A stretch of DNA of 64,000 nt, taken from NCBI GenBank assembly GCA_009760855.2, contig WPIO01000001.1, forward strand, positions 7,880,001-7,944,000. Reading direction: 5' to 3'. Both the position numbers and the translations under genes were made by a program. How positions within the stretch are numbered: position 1 is the stretch's first letter; the number at the start of each line of letters is the position of its first letter. The DNA is from Cristatella mucedo (Eukaryota; Bryozoa; Phylactolaemata; Cristatellidae). Below the pieces are notes generated by a model, which saw only the letters and a program-made list of their open reading frames with translations, made no database searches and was not told the origin of the DNA. This document shows, in pieces, positions 48,446 through 58,639 of this stretch.

Positions 48446-49860
48446 GTGAGTGTGTTTGTGTGTGTGTGTGTTCGTGAGGAGGATCCGTCAAAATATGCAG
48501 CTTCGGAAGAGTGTTGCATCCTGGAGGGCCTACTGCTCCAAAAACGACAAATCAAGACCCTTTAACTATGGCAAGTTAAAGCACTGACGAACTTATCTGC
48601 CAAGACTGTAAAGAATTGCGAGTGCTGCTGCAGCTGTCACCATCGGTCGCAGAGTGCTGGTAAAGAACCCAGCATGCAGTTGGCGAAACGTCTTGGCAAC
48701 GGATGCCAACTTTGCCAAGCGAACCGGTTTTCTGGCGTGTCTTATATTGGAACATCGAGCCTCCTGAAATCCGCCCCCTATATGAACAATAGTCTCCTGA
48801 TCGGTCGCCCTCTTATCTCCCCTTCAACTCCAACTGCTCAGCTTCCACTTCCCACTCCGATTGTATCCTCTTGTTTCTCTTCCCACTCGACTCCTACGCC
48901 TCGTATTCCGTCTCATCGTACCTCCCTCTGCCTACCTTCCTTTTCCCTGCCTGCTCTGCTAGTTCTTCCTTCCTTTCTTATCCTCTCTTCCAATTCCGCC
49001 TACGCTTCTTCCTCTCGCACTGCCAAAACTCAAAAAGGACGTCGCATGCGAATATCTCTACAACAGGAAGCGACTGAAGAAGAAGCCCGAGAGCTGTAGA
49101 CTTCCCGTGCTCGGCTGTAGCTTCACTTATGATAAGGTCAAAAACTGAAAGTGACTCGAGGTTGTATTACAGCACTTAACAAGTCACATCTTGGTATGGC
49201 TTTTCCTGTGTTCGCCCCACTTCCTCATCCTCTTCCACCACTTCGCTCGCTTCCTTCTTCTCTGTCTCCGGCAACATATCCATCTTCCTCATATGTTTCC
49301 TCTTCTTCATCCGGGACAGTGGTTTGTTTCTGGCCCTCTTCCCCAAGGTCAGAGCATTTTTTCCGTGCAATCAATTCACCGAATAGTGTACAGGTAGCCG
49401 GCTGGCTGCCGCTCCTTTATTTATCCAGTGGTTGAATTTTCTTTTTTCCTAATTTTTTCCTAATTCATCTCCTTCATGCTTCTTCTTTTTCTTGATCAAA
49501 TATACCGATCCCGAACCTTTCTTTATAAGAAGAAGAATGTCAAACGACGAGGGAATGCTCAAAAATCAGCCTAACGCATGCAGCTGACGAAGCTAACTGT
49601 AAAAACCGTTTCCATAGCCTGTAAAGAACGGTTATCTCTTAATGAAGAGGTAATTTATAGACCGAACTTGAGTTTTTTTTCCCGACACCGAGTAAGGTAG
49701 GAAAAAACACAACTTCATGTGGTTGCCTTTGCTGGGAAAGACATAGTTCTCGAGAATTTGGAATCTAAAGAATGATTGTAGTCCGTCTGTCAAGGATCAA
49801 AACAAGTCGCCTCATTCAACTGAGAATTTTTCTTTTGAAAAACTTAGCTTATCGGGTTTG
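48446..49860. other. Intron DNA with pyrimidine-rich stretch, nothing recognised
   Basis: A 141-codon plus-strand open frame at 48674-49099 is Ser/Pro/Leu rich because of CT-rich sequence. It resembles no known protein and has no exon-like borders. Not called as a gene. Confidence 0.45.
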
Positions 49861-49861
49861 C

Positions 49862-49995
49862 CAATCAGGACGTGAGTTTGAGTCCAACTGTATGCAGTCT
49901 TGTGCTTCCCGATGCTTGTACTGTAATCCGATGTATCTACCGTAACAGCCACAGAGGCTTTTTGGCCGAATATGATTGGGGCAGTTAATTAAATA
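49862..49995 (+). mobile_element. Possible eroded SINE
   Basis: Has a B-box-like GAGTTTGAGTCCAAC and ends in an A-rich AATAAATAAAAATAAAATA. The body resembles S1 only loosely. Confidence 0.35.
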
Positions 49996-50011
49996 AATAA
50001 AAATAAAATAT

Positions 50012-50150
50012 AATTCATTTGTAGTGCCTTAATAGAACTTAATCACTATTCAGCCGCTTCACATATGCCTTGGGGCTCGAGCCACGACTTCAGCCAGGCC
50101 TTGATCAGGGCAAGCACCTTAACCGCTTGACCAATGACCGTTCGTTTTCT
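50012..50150 (-). mobile_element. tRNA-derived SINE, group S2 (best head)
   Basis: Minus-strand reading: TGGTCAAGCGGTTAAGGTGC (near-ideal A box), then GTCGTGGCTCGAGCCCC (B box), GGCATATGTGAAGCGGCTGA, and a tail ATTAAGTTCTATTAAGGCAC that parallels the LINE A 3' end. Confidence 0.8.
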
Positions 50151-50334
50151 TAGTGATACACTTAGCAAGCGATCAAGAATCTTTCTCACTGTGAACACAG
50201 GGCTTGATGCCTAGTTCGAAATAGCTGCTTACGTGTCCGAGAAAAACCATGGATTCAAAATGAACTCCTACACATGCTACATAATTTAGCAACAACACTT
50301 TCCTGCTTAAGTCGTCAGGTAGGTGCAGACTCGC

Positions 50335-50450
50335 TACACACACACACACACACGCACACACACCCACACACACACATATACACACACACATATACACACC
50401 CACACACACACATATACACACACACCTATACACACACGCCCGCACACACG
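50335..50450. repeat. (CA)n microsatellite with TATA interruptions
   Basis: A repeated CACACACATATACACAC pattern. Confidence 0.95.
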
Positions 50451-51307
50451 ATCAGGCTAACACTGCTTGGAACCCATGACAGAAGAAAAGCACCTGAGCT
50501 ACAGCTTCGACAGTTAGATTTTGAAGACATTTCTCCGGTGGCCGATGGACTTCTTACGTGTGGCGTCACAGAGTGCTCAGCCATAGATAGCAAGCCCCAA
50601 AGCTCCTGTGTCTACACAAACAATCGCACATACACACAAACATCACTTTGCGGGCCGACTACTCATGTCTGATGCACTCTATACTCACCTAAGTTTAAAT
50701 CGCAGGCAATAGCGGCCCTATTAGGAGCTATTAATTGCTTCCGCAATTCTGAGCGAGTGTCGGACTATAGAAATCGGTCTGTAATTTCAGTTTACTACAA
50801 TTGCCATCGAACCTTCATACAATTGTCACACAGTCATAAAAGCCCCGATCTGGTCCTCGGGAGACGCTTTCATTTTGCAGAATTTACGGTACGCAAGTTG
50901 CTTCCTTCACCTGATCACTCGAGGCACCAAGACTGTTCTCTTAAGCTCCGGCCCTAACTTATGTGGGCCTCGTATATGAGAATGATTGCTTCGTCTGAAA
51001 AAACTCCTGCTTTCTAACCCAGATAATCGGGTTCAAGTACCAGAGAGGGGTATATCGAGGAAAATCTTTGCTAAAGGAAAGTCTAGAGAATCGGTAGAGC
51101 GCGGCTGTTGGATTTGCTTTTGTCGCCAGTTTAATTTTACATGCATTCAGCTTCTCTAGTTACTCGTCGCCGAGGACCCTCGCCTACATCCCTCCCGAAT
51201 CTAGCACCATTTCACTTTCATAATGCTGGGCGTAAGAAGTAAAAATTCCGCCTGGTTGCATTCGTACGAAAAGAAAAGCCACCGGATCGCCGCTGCAGCC
51301 TCCTCAC

Positions 51308-51674
51308 CCGTACGAGCGCCGCAGACGCTAAGCCGGAAGTTGGTCAGAGAGCCGGTTGCCACGCCTACAAGCGTCACGGCTTGTACTTCGTTCGCTGCGG
51401 TGGCCTTCTGTGCTGCTTCTGTCCAGTTGGCGAGCACTAGTCTCTGCACTTCCGGCTGTGCCGCCGACGCGGTGACCACTTGCTGGCGTTCGTTTCTCGC
51501 GGTTCCAGTCATGCTATCCGTGTAGTTGGTAGCAGCCATGTAGGCGACCAAGGTCAGAGAATTGCTTGCTGTAGTCCCAGCTTGCAGGATAACGAAGTAG
51601 TAGGGTGTGGCTGCCCGCAGTGTTTTTCGGACCGACGAAGCCCAAGCGGTGCCACTGCTGCTCAGTAGCAATGC
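51308..51674 (-). CDS. PKHD1L1: PKHD1L1-like exon 9: PA14 second half plus linker
   Basis: This is the largest exon seen, 367 nt. It reads TPYYFVILQAG (PA14 strand Y-x-x-E-I-L-x-x-E equivalent), then VQRLVLANWTEA and NEVQAVTLVG. The last two match the QV-x-x-L-x-NW-x-x-x...NE-VQ-x-I-x-V linker of PKHD1L1. It ends NFRLSVCGART before donor ACGG|GTGAGG. The acceptor is GCTTTCTTCCAG. The intron in front of it holds a probable LTR. Confidence 0.88.
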
Positions 51675-51780
51675 CTGGAAGAAAGCGAAGCCTTGAAGAG
51701 CCTGGGCAGCACCACCGGCGACATACTTAGTTTAACATTCCCATTCCTGCTCAGCTGGACTATTAGTACTCTCAGCCTGC

Positions 51781-53180
51781 TGTTAGAAGGACTTTAGTTG
51801 CGACATGTATCGTAGACTCGGGTTGTAGCGCCTTGCTGGCCGTGGCTTAATTTTAGTGCGAACAAGAGCTGGTCGGCGGCGGGCAAGAGCTCCATTGTCC
51901 TGGAGCAGTGAGCCTGAGAGGAGCGCCAGTGCGGTTAGAGAGCAAGAGCTTAAGAGCGAGCCAGGAAGCTCTCTGAGACCAGCGGTGGCGATTCGGCCTT
52001 TAGAATTGGTCCGATACCCGCGGGAGCTGCTAATTGATGTTGACTGGCCTGTCGACCTCCGCCATCACTCTTTCCAAAAAGAATCGTCTGGGGCGCATTC
52101 GGCATTCAAGCCGGACAGAGGTGTCATTCCAGTGGCCTAGTGACGGTATTAATTCCTTACCATAATGGGCCATGGTGTCGGGCCCAATACCAATAGGCTC
52201 TTGCCCCATTGTTTCAACTAAGGATTTAATAGTCGAGCGACGCTCGCTCTTGTTCTTTTGTCCAGCTTTTCTCCGGCTTCGCTTCGACGCCGTCGGACTC
52301 ATTTCTCTGAAAGCGAGGGAGGAGGGTGGGCTGCTCGCCGGCGATTGACGGGACTAACGAGACAGGGCTAGGAGGACTCGGTGGACTCCACCGAATACGA
52401 TCGTATCGCGCCCGAGCTAGCATTTTGTGTTTCTCTTGTTTTTTGTGTGTTCGCGCTTGCACGTGGTCTTGGCATACAGATTTGCCGGTGCGAGCTAAAC
52501 GTAGTTGGTATGGTGTGAGGTATTCCGTTGGTTCGGGCTCCTTTGTTTATTTGGGCCATCCCCTAGAGACGCAGGGAGCCTAAGTGTAGAGACATTTTTC
52601 CTCCGAAAGAATGCTTGAGGTGGCGTGTGTGGGGTATTACGGCCGCAAAGTGGGAAAGGAGTCGTAGTTCTCCGGTCAGGGTTTAGGCTCCGGTGCGGGC
52701 TCCGTCTATTTGGGTCGTTCCCCACTGTAGACGTATGTAGCTAAAGTTCGGAGACGTGTTTCCTCCGCAAGAGTGCTTGAGGTGGCGTGTGTGGGGTATT
52801 CCTACCGCAAATTGAAAACGGAGTCCAAGTTCTCCGGTCAGGGCTTAGGCTCCGGTTCGGGCTCCGTTTATTTGGGTCGTTCCCCACTGTAGACGTAAGT
52901 AGCTTAAGTGTGGAGACGTGCTTCCTCCGCAAGAGTGCTTGCGCCGTCGAGAGCGTGTGAGGAGTGTGGAGATGAAACTGAGCTAGATGCGCAGCGACTT
53001 TGTGCACTTGCGAATAAAGCTCAGTAAAATCCCCCATTTGTGTGTCTCGCTTTCCGATTCAGGCCCCGGACTCACGACCCCTTTAGTAACGGTAAGTAGG
53101 TCAGCGCCTGAAACGCGTTTCGTGGCAGCCTGCTTACGGCGCGTAGGCGCGCCCCTAACAGCATTAGGCGCTAGGTTACA
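51781..53180 (+). mobile_element. Probable second LTR, about 1.4 kb
   Basis: The region is GC-rich, starts TGTTAGAAGG and ends GCTAGGTTACA, sharing the terminal GGTTACA of the solo LTR at 47293. It has a late GCGAATAAAGCTCAG polyadenylation signal and internal 162-bp tandem repeats, as in a U3 region. No matching target duplication was found at these ends, so the left border in particular is uncertain. Confidence 0.5.
52515..52940. repeat. 162-bp tandem repeat, about 2.6 copies
   Basis: GTCAGGG at 52675 and 52837 start successive units containing GGTCGTTCCCCACTGTAGAC and CAAGAGTGCTTGAGGTGGCG. An older copy precedes them and a partial one follows. Confidence 0.9.
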
Positions 53181-54262
53181 CCACTAGGTAAGCTGCAGGT
53201 CAAGCCTAGTCCAACAAGCCTTCGGCGTTACAGGGTCAATTCTATTTTTGACTCAACTTATCTTTTTTATCAATCTTTGCTATATCGGCGCTTCGCCGTA
53301 CGAACTTGTAGCTAGGTTTTCGGTAGGAATGGCGGGACCTTGACATTTAGGGACATTGAACAAGGTTCAAGGACGTTTCTCTTAAATAGGATGACAGCAG
53401 TTACTTAGCCAGTGTAAAAAGCTGTCAGTTTAACTCTAAATATTTTACATGCTGACTTTTGCTCTGAGTTAGGGTGTTGACAAAGTGCGAACCACTGTTA
53501 GGTCAACGCCGAAAGCGCCCTCTAGCAAGCCTGTTAGACATGCTAAATAGAAACTCGCACTACTGTTTGAAGAACCTGTGGCGGCACATAGTACGTCGCC
53601 TTACGGAGAGTCTTTGAATCTAGCTGAAATGTTTACCTACTTACGATAGCCAATAGGAACTCCTTAAGTAGTAATTCAATAAGTAAAGCCCTTTGAATAA
53701 GTGTGCCGCTTTTCTGGAGCCTTCCTAGTCCGTCAAATAATTAAGTGGTTGAAATGACGACAGCGAGAGCTATACCTGCCAGATTGTGATTGATAATAAT
53801 TATTCGCAGTTCCTCATTCACAAAGGTGATGAACCAATTATGCGACAATATAGGGCCGGGGACATAGTAAAGCAGACAATATGAGATAAGCAGTCAGTTG
53901 CGATTCCGGACCCGGCATTAGCATTTGAGCTGATTGTAGCTCTAGGCCGTGGATCATCTGGTATACGTCGTGGCAGATGTTGAGCGCCTGTAACCCGGCG
54001 CTGCAGTCGAATAGACTTGTCTACGTTTTGTCTACGTTGATCTCTGTCTCAGGCAGTCCGTCTATTTATCTCAACCGTTCGGTCTCTCTATTACTGAAGC
54101 CAAGACTGCCGGCGTCGGTCGGCAAAATAAAATCGACCGCCGCTCATCTTGCTGCCGACGGCAGCAATTCTAACTTCGGAATGTTCCAGAAGAGCTAGCC
54201 AGCGAAGAGCTTGCATACGAGCCGCCTGGCCCTCGGAGCTGACTGTGAGCGTGACTGCATAC
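53181..54262. other. Intron between exons 8 and 9, remainder
   Basis: No repeat family or exon was recognised. Confidence 0.45.
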
Positions 54263-54522
54263 CACATCGTTCGCTGATCCGGTGTCGCTGAAAAGCAAGG
54301 CAGCCGAGCCTCCTGGAGACTGCATTTGGAACAGGTAGTCGCCGCCGGCTGACGTCTGGAAGAAGCCGCTCGTCTGAGTGACCTGAGAGAACGCGTAGCT
54401 GAACGTGCTCGCCTCCAGGCGGCTTTGGCTGTAGCCGGTGCCGTTCTTAGGCAGCGAAGAGATGTCGGTAAGCCGGGCTACTTTCTTGTTGCTCCACAAC
54501 TCATGCAGCAAGCCGCGCCCAC
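54263..54522 (-). CDS. PKHD1L1: PKHD1L1-like exon 8: PA14 domain, first half
   Basis: The exon opens GRGLLHELWSNKKVARL, the GGRGL-x-x-E-W-N start of the PA14 region in fibrocystin-L. It later has FSQVTQTSGFF and GDYLFQMQSPGGSAALLFS, the PA14 strands that precede a D-x-A-x-L-x-x-D-type turn. PA14 modules are beta-barrel carbohydrate- or ligand-binding folds. The acceptor is ATTTCGCAG and the donor GTG|GTATGC (phase 0). Confidence 0.88.
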
Positions 54523-54914
54523 CTGCGAAATTCAAGCATCGCGGGACAGTGCAGCGGGCTTGCCCTTAGTGCTGCAGGGCTTGCCAAGTCGAATGGCCCT
54601 GCCCAAAGCCGTTGCAATGATACCCGTGAAATATCAAGACGCGTCCACGCCCGTCACGCTGTAGCAATCGGAAACCAGGTCAACTCGCTCAATATATGGC
54701 TTCTACTAGTTTTAAAGCTGTTCGAAGTGAATGCAGCCTCCAGCTTTCACAATTACAAAGCACAGCATTTAGAAAACTCCGGCTTTTGGCACTGCTGCTG
54801 CAGCTACAATTGGACAGGTCACTACGAACACAAAGACAACTCAGCTGCGATCGATTTCTCTCGCCCGTTGTCTTCCCGAACTTTGGCAGTTGGCCGCGTA
54901 CACGCCTCACTCAC

Positions 54915-55007
54915 CGGCTTGCACGGAAGCGTTTGCATCGTTCGGTTGAGGTCCGGTCCTGCATAGCAGCTGGCTGTCGTTGTAACTAACGACCGTGCAC
55001 GGCTGAC
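54915..55007 (-). CDS. PKHD1L1: PKHD1L1-like exon 7: IPT end
   Basis: The acceptor TTTTTCGCCCAG and donor GCCG|GTGAGT bracket a 93-nt exon reading QPCTVVSYNDSQLLCRTGP and then QPNDANASVQA. This completes the V-GG-x-PC-x-V...C-x-T motif of the IPT begun in exon 6. The intron between them (55008-55108) is the shortest in the gene. Phase 1 to phase 1 joins give Gly codons on both sides. Confidence 0.87.
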
Positions 55008-55108
55008 CTGGGCGAAAAATGCCTGCTGCTCGCTCGCTGCGTCGCCGCCGCCGCCGAGCCACGTCGAGCAATCTGAACTGCAGCAAGCTGCGTCTGGCGA
55101 TTCGTTAC

Positions 55109-55219
55109 CTCCGACCGTAGCCCGTATTGGCGATCTGGTGGCGTCGAAGTGTTCGCCGCTGATTGTCAGTAGCGTGCCTCCAGCTGTCGATCCTCGCGAT
55201 GGGCTGACGTTAGTAACAC
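55109..55219 (-). CDS. PKHD1L1: PKHD1L1-like exon 6: IPT start
   Basis: The exon encodes VTNVSPSRGSTAGGTLLTIS and then GEHFDATRSPIRATVG, a textbook IPT/TIG opening (SP-x-G-S-x-x-GGT-x-LTI-G). The donor is GGAG|GTAACG. The reading frame stays open beyond the donor into a Gly-rich run, but the short intron model (next exon 101 bp away) restores the conserved VGG-PC motif, so I take the splice as real. Confidence 0.87.
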
Positions 55220-55479
55220 CTGCACGCACCAAGAACTAGGTAGCTAGGCTGGCCTCACTGCCCCTACGTCACCACCACAGTGCATGCACGATTGTAGCGG
55301 TTCTAGAGGTGCCATCCTCACGAGAAAACTGAAATTTCAAGATGCTCCGCCTTTTTTTAGTGCAGTAATGTGCCTAGACCTCCTTCTTTGCAAAGAGCAG
55401 TGGCAGGCTGCTCGCCGATAGAGGGTGTCATAAAGCTGCCAGAAGCTGCAGATCGGCAAAACTTTCGACTACATTATAA

Positions 55480-55520
55480 TAACAATAATGATAAAAATAT
55501 TGCACTTGATAAAGCATTAT
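55480..55520 (-). mobile_element. LINE family A tail remnant (A10)
   Basis: AATAACAATAATGATAAA with TTGCACTTGATAAAGCA, only the terminal bases of family A. Confidence 0.5.
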
Positions 55521-56096
55521 AGCGTAGCTATGCGAGGCACTGGTCGGTACAAGAGCTGTGCTGCGAATGCAATGAAACCAGCAATTCAGGCGAAAGCAGA
55601 AAAAGTAGGACCACAAGCCGTAAATAGATTCTGGGGAAGCTAATTTTGGTGGATTCAGAGAGTCGTGGTTGTTTGTTAAGGACAGCCGATTCAACAGCAT
55701 AAATACAAAGCGACTTAAAAGCAGTTGCAGCTATCACTCAGCTTGTAGCAGGCTGCAAATAATTGCCTGCAGTACCAGTTATAGGGTAGTGAAGTGCTAG
55801 CACCTGAGATCTGCCGATTTTCTGCTGCAGTGTACGCTGGCCCTGTGAGTAGAGTGACTGCCAGCCTCAGTCGCCTGCTGAGGTCAAGCGAGCAGGAACT
55901 CGTATCTAGTGCACTACATAACGTCTAGAAGCAGCGTCCACGCGACAATTTGTTTTTAGTGAGATCTTTCTACCTTCATCCTATAACGGTTTCTATTGAT
56001 TTATTGTTTTTGTCACATCATTCAAGTCTTCAAAGTGAGCGCTCCTAAAAAATTTTCTTATAACTCCTAGGGAGCTGGCTTTGCTAATATTGCCAA

Positions 56097-56295
56097 TTGA
56101 TAATAATAATAATAATAATAATAATTCACTTGATAAAGCGCCCTCAGAGAACTTAATCTCTCTCTAGGCGCTTTACATTTGCTGTAAAGTGAAATGCAAT
56201 TGAAAGGTAAGTAAAATCATGCTTGAAAAAACAAACGAAATGAATAATATGGTTAGGGGTGACATGCACAGGGTAGACAAGCCTCCATGCTAGCA
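56097..56295 (-). mobile_element. LINE family A 3' end (A11)
   Basis: A long (AAT)n tail then CACTTGATAAAGCGCCCTCA, CTCTAGGCGCTTTACATTTG and GGTTAGGGGTGACATGCACA. It is a well-kept 3' UTR truncated before the coding part. Confidence 0.85.
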
Positions 56296-56754
56296 CACAT
56301 TGTCCCCCAGCTCCATCATGTGCTAACATGCCTGGGTGCTCTCGGGAAGCTAGATAAAGCGAGTCTTTGACTGCTTCCATGATTAAGTCGGCTACCAGTA
56401 CCCCAGTACCTCTGAGGTAAATGTGCCTCCACATTCCCTGTGAGCTCTTGTAGCACGTCATAACCTAGTTCTCTTAGGGGCACGAACAAATTAAACGAAA
56501 GAATTAAATAAAAAAGTCTCTATGCTGGTTGCGATGCTTATAACTTATAAATTAACTTACTTCTCATCCAGCCAGACTCGCACCACTCAGCGAGCCCGAT
56601 AAGTGGGCTATGCACGTGATGCATTTCAGCCTGGCCACTTTTGTGCTGACTGGGCCGACTAGTATAGGAACGGCCTCGCTGGTTACGTGATCCTAGCAGC
56701 TCCACAACCAGCTCTTTCTGCCTTTATGCCGGCCTCTAAGGACGCTATACTCTC

Positions 56755-56785
56755 ATCTCTGTCTCTGTCTCTGTCTCTGTCTCTT
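56755..56785. repeat. (CTCTGT)n short tandem repeat
   Basis: Four to five copies of TCTCTG in the intron between exons 5 and 6. Confidence 0.9.
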
Positions 56786-56971
56786 CACTCCTCGTTCTGC
56801 GAAGCGGCATAAACGTTTTTTACAACACCAGACTGCACGCCCGAGTCGCCATTTGCCCACTGGCTTCCGATACTGCCGTTGTCGTTAGCCAGTATGTTTA
56901 TCTGGAAGTGGGCAGGCTCAGTCCATTATTTTGCTTCGTCGAGCCATCGCTGCCCGTGTGCACGCCCGTAC

Positions 56972-57042
56972 CTGTGTATGTTTGGAGCTCTGCGATGTCG
57001 TTGTTGCCGAAGACGCGTAGCATCGATAAAGCAGGCTGTGAC
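56972..57042 (-). CDS. PKHD1L1: PKHD1L1-like exon 5: linker into next IPT
   Basis: The exon encodes LSMLRVFGNNDIAELQTYTG, the linker that leads into the following IPT repeat. Fibrocystin-L has a matching N-x-IA-x-x-QTY-x-x-VT signature, which is what identifies it. The acceptor is CTCCTTAG and the donor ACAG|GTACGG. The final G completes a Gly codon with exon 6. Confidence 0.82.
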
Positions 57043-57119
57043 CTAAGGAGAACGTGGCAGCAGGAAATTAATGGTTCGGAAGCTACCCAGCGTGTCAGTT
57101 TGAATCAGTGATGCAGAAT

Positions 57120-57272
57120 ATATAAAAATATAATATAATTCATTTATATAGCACCCCAAGAGAACTTAATCTCTATTCAGGTGCTTCACATATGCCTCGA
57201 GGCTCGAGCCCACGACCTCAGTCAGACCTTGGTCGGGGCGAGCACCTTAAATGCTAGACCAAACCAGCTCGG
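57120..57272 (-). mobile_element. tRNA-derived SINE, group S2
   Basis: Minus-strand reading: TTTGGTCTAGCATTTAAGGT (A box region), GGTCGTGGGCTCGAGCCTCG (B box), GGCATATGTGAAGCACCTGA, then AGAGATTAAGTTCTCTTGGG and GAATTATATTATA. The end strongly resembles the LINE A tail. Confidence 0.85.
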
Positions 57273-57689
57273 CAGTAGCAATCGAGCGGCGTTATGGCGC
57301 TTGCCAGAACTTCACTTCCAAGTTAAGCCAAGTACAGTAAGCCTAGCCTGCAGAGGCATAAAGTACGAGCTAATGCAGTGCCATCACTTGCTGCCTTGAG
57401 AAAAACCAAGCATGCCTACAGGCAGGATTTTCGCAGCAATTAGAAGGGAGTTCAAGTACCATCAGCAAAGGCTTTGATTGGCTTTTCCAATAAAAATAAC
57501 TGATCACTAAGAATGCAACCCATGCGTGCCCCCTCCCTACTTGGCATATCCAAGTATAAATATAAATTAAGGTTCTTATGTAGTAATCACTCAGAAAAAT
57601 ACCACTAGCCTTAGCGGGGCTACGCCATTAAAGGCTGATCGCAAGCAATAGCGAGATGTTCCAAGGCGAGCAGGAACTTCTCAACTCAC

Positions 57690-57732
57690 CCGCCATATGG
57701 TCCTTCGATCAGAATGCTAGCGTTTAAGCCAC
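57690..57732 (-). CDS. PKHD1L1: PKHD1L1-like exon 4: microexon
   Basis: This 43-nt microexon encodes GLNASILIEGPYGG between acceptor TTATACTTGCAG and donor GGCGG|GTGAGT. It continues the end of the IPT repeat (vertebrates have a similar N-V-S-x-x-L-x-N-x-YG-x-S run). The microexon is supported by both phases (AGT shared with exon 3, GGG shared with exon 5). Confidence 0.78.
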
Positions 57733-58362
57733 CTGCAAGTATAAAGAGTACCGTGGCGAGGGTTGCCAAGGACGAGCAACTGATCGGCTAGAGTTTATTA
57801 CTTTGGCAAAAAAAAATTTCAAAGCGACATCGATAATGTAGATCGGCGGTGTGCATTGAACGCTTCTCTCTAGTTTCTGCAAGCATTTTAGTTTAGATGC
57901 TCCCCAAGAACGTTCTGATATTTAGCGGAGCGTGGGCAACCAGTAGGCACTACGCTACTCTGTCGCTTTAGAGTCCGAACTTGTTGACTGCGGCAGGCAG
58001 CAACGACCGTCCCTGCTGTGGTAGCAGTACAAGTTAAAGTGACGTCTTTGTCCGCCAGAAACAGCTGCATCTATTGCCCGCCTCCGGCTGGGTTCGTCGA
58101 CTGAGGCAGTTTGACCCGAGGTCAGAAAAAGCGGACCACACTGAGGCAAAGGGAGTATACACTCATTGAGATCAGCCCACAAATGGCTCCAATACCCCTT
58201 GCACATGCCCAAGGCAATCGAAGGCGAAATGCGCCTCGTGCTCTTGGGATGCGTCTGCCTTCAAGGGCACACCATAGTCGAGTGATAGCGAAAAAGCAAC
58301 CGTAAGACAGCACTTGGAAAAAATTCGAAAAACCTCATTGTGCAATGAGCTGAGCGACTCAC

Positions 58363-58439
58363 TGACGAAAGTCCCCTGCAGCTGGCAAGTGAGGCAGCCC
58401 GTGTTGGCGAGACCGTCATTATCGAGCTTGCATCCGTAC
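58363..58439 (-). CDS. PKHD1L1: PKHD1L1-like exon 3: IPT, last strands
   Basis: The exon reads YGCKLDNDGLANTGCLTC followed by QLQGTFV. It resembles the YG-KLD...C...GTF stretch of fibrocystin-L. The acceptor is TTTCCATCAG and the donor TCA|GTGAGT. One base begins and one base ends the exon outside full codons, and both join neighbouring exons in phase. The two added cysteines (C3 and C15 of the reading) are a local difference from the vertebrate wording I recall. Confidence 0.8.
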
Positions 58440-58559
58440 CTGATGGAAACACGACAGCCGTCATATAGGGCATGCATTTATAGCCACTGGAAGGCAAAAG
58501 GAAAGAGCGGCGACTAAAATGTGAAGATTGCTAAAGCTAACAGGCGAGCGAATACGTAC

Positions 58560-58622
58560 GGCGTGGCCGATGGCGTGCTGGCGTTGGCCATCACCTCACA
58601 GAGCTGACCTCCGGCCCATACC
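58560..58622 (-). CDS. PKHD1L1: PKHD1L1-like exon 2: IPT, V-x-GG-x-C strand
   Basis: This 63-nt exon has acceptor CGCTTTTAG and donor GCC|GTACGT. It encodes VWAGGQLCEVMANASTPSAT, the V-x-GG-x-x-C turn that follows the IPT core in exon 1. The codon AGG is split across the junction with exon 1. Conservation with PKHD1L1 at this point is clear (R-V-x-x-GG-x-x-CE). Confidence 0.78.
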
Positions 58623-58639
58623 CTAAAAGCGAAGTAGCG

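Noticed and set aside
48674..49099. 141-codon plus-strand open frame
   Set aside because: Composition follows a CT-rich tract, with no family resemblance and no splice or start context.
51005..51050. B-box-like GGGTTCAAGTACC suggesting a tRNA
   Set aside because: No acceptor-stem pairing, A box or full cloverleaf could be built.
52030..52302. Basic 90-codon minus-strand frame that might be gag-like
   Set aside because: No nucleocapsid or capsid motif visible. It lies antisense inside a probable LTR.
55008..55108. Reading through from exon 6 without splicing (Gly/Ser/Cys-rich run)
   Set aside because: A splice at GGAG|GTAACG to CGCCCAG restores the conserved VGG-PC...C-x-T of the IPT, and both phases fit.
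57888..58100. Open stretches reading LADKDVTLTCTATTAG or HFNLYCYHSRDG
   Set aside because: Exon 3 joins exon 4 directly and reproduces the conserved GTF...N-x-S run. Neither stretch is needed.
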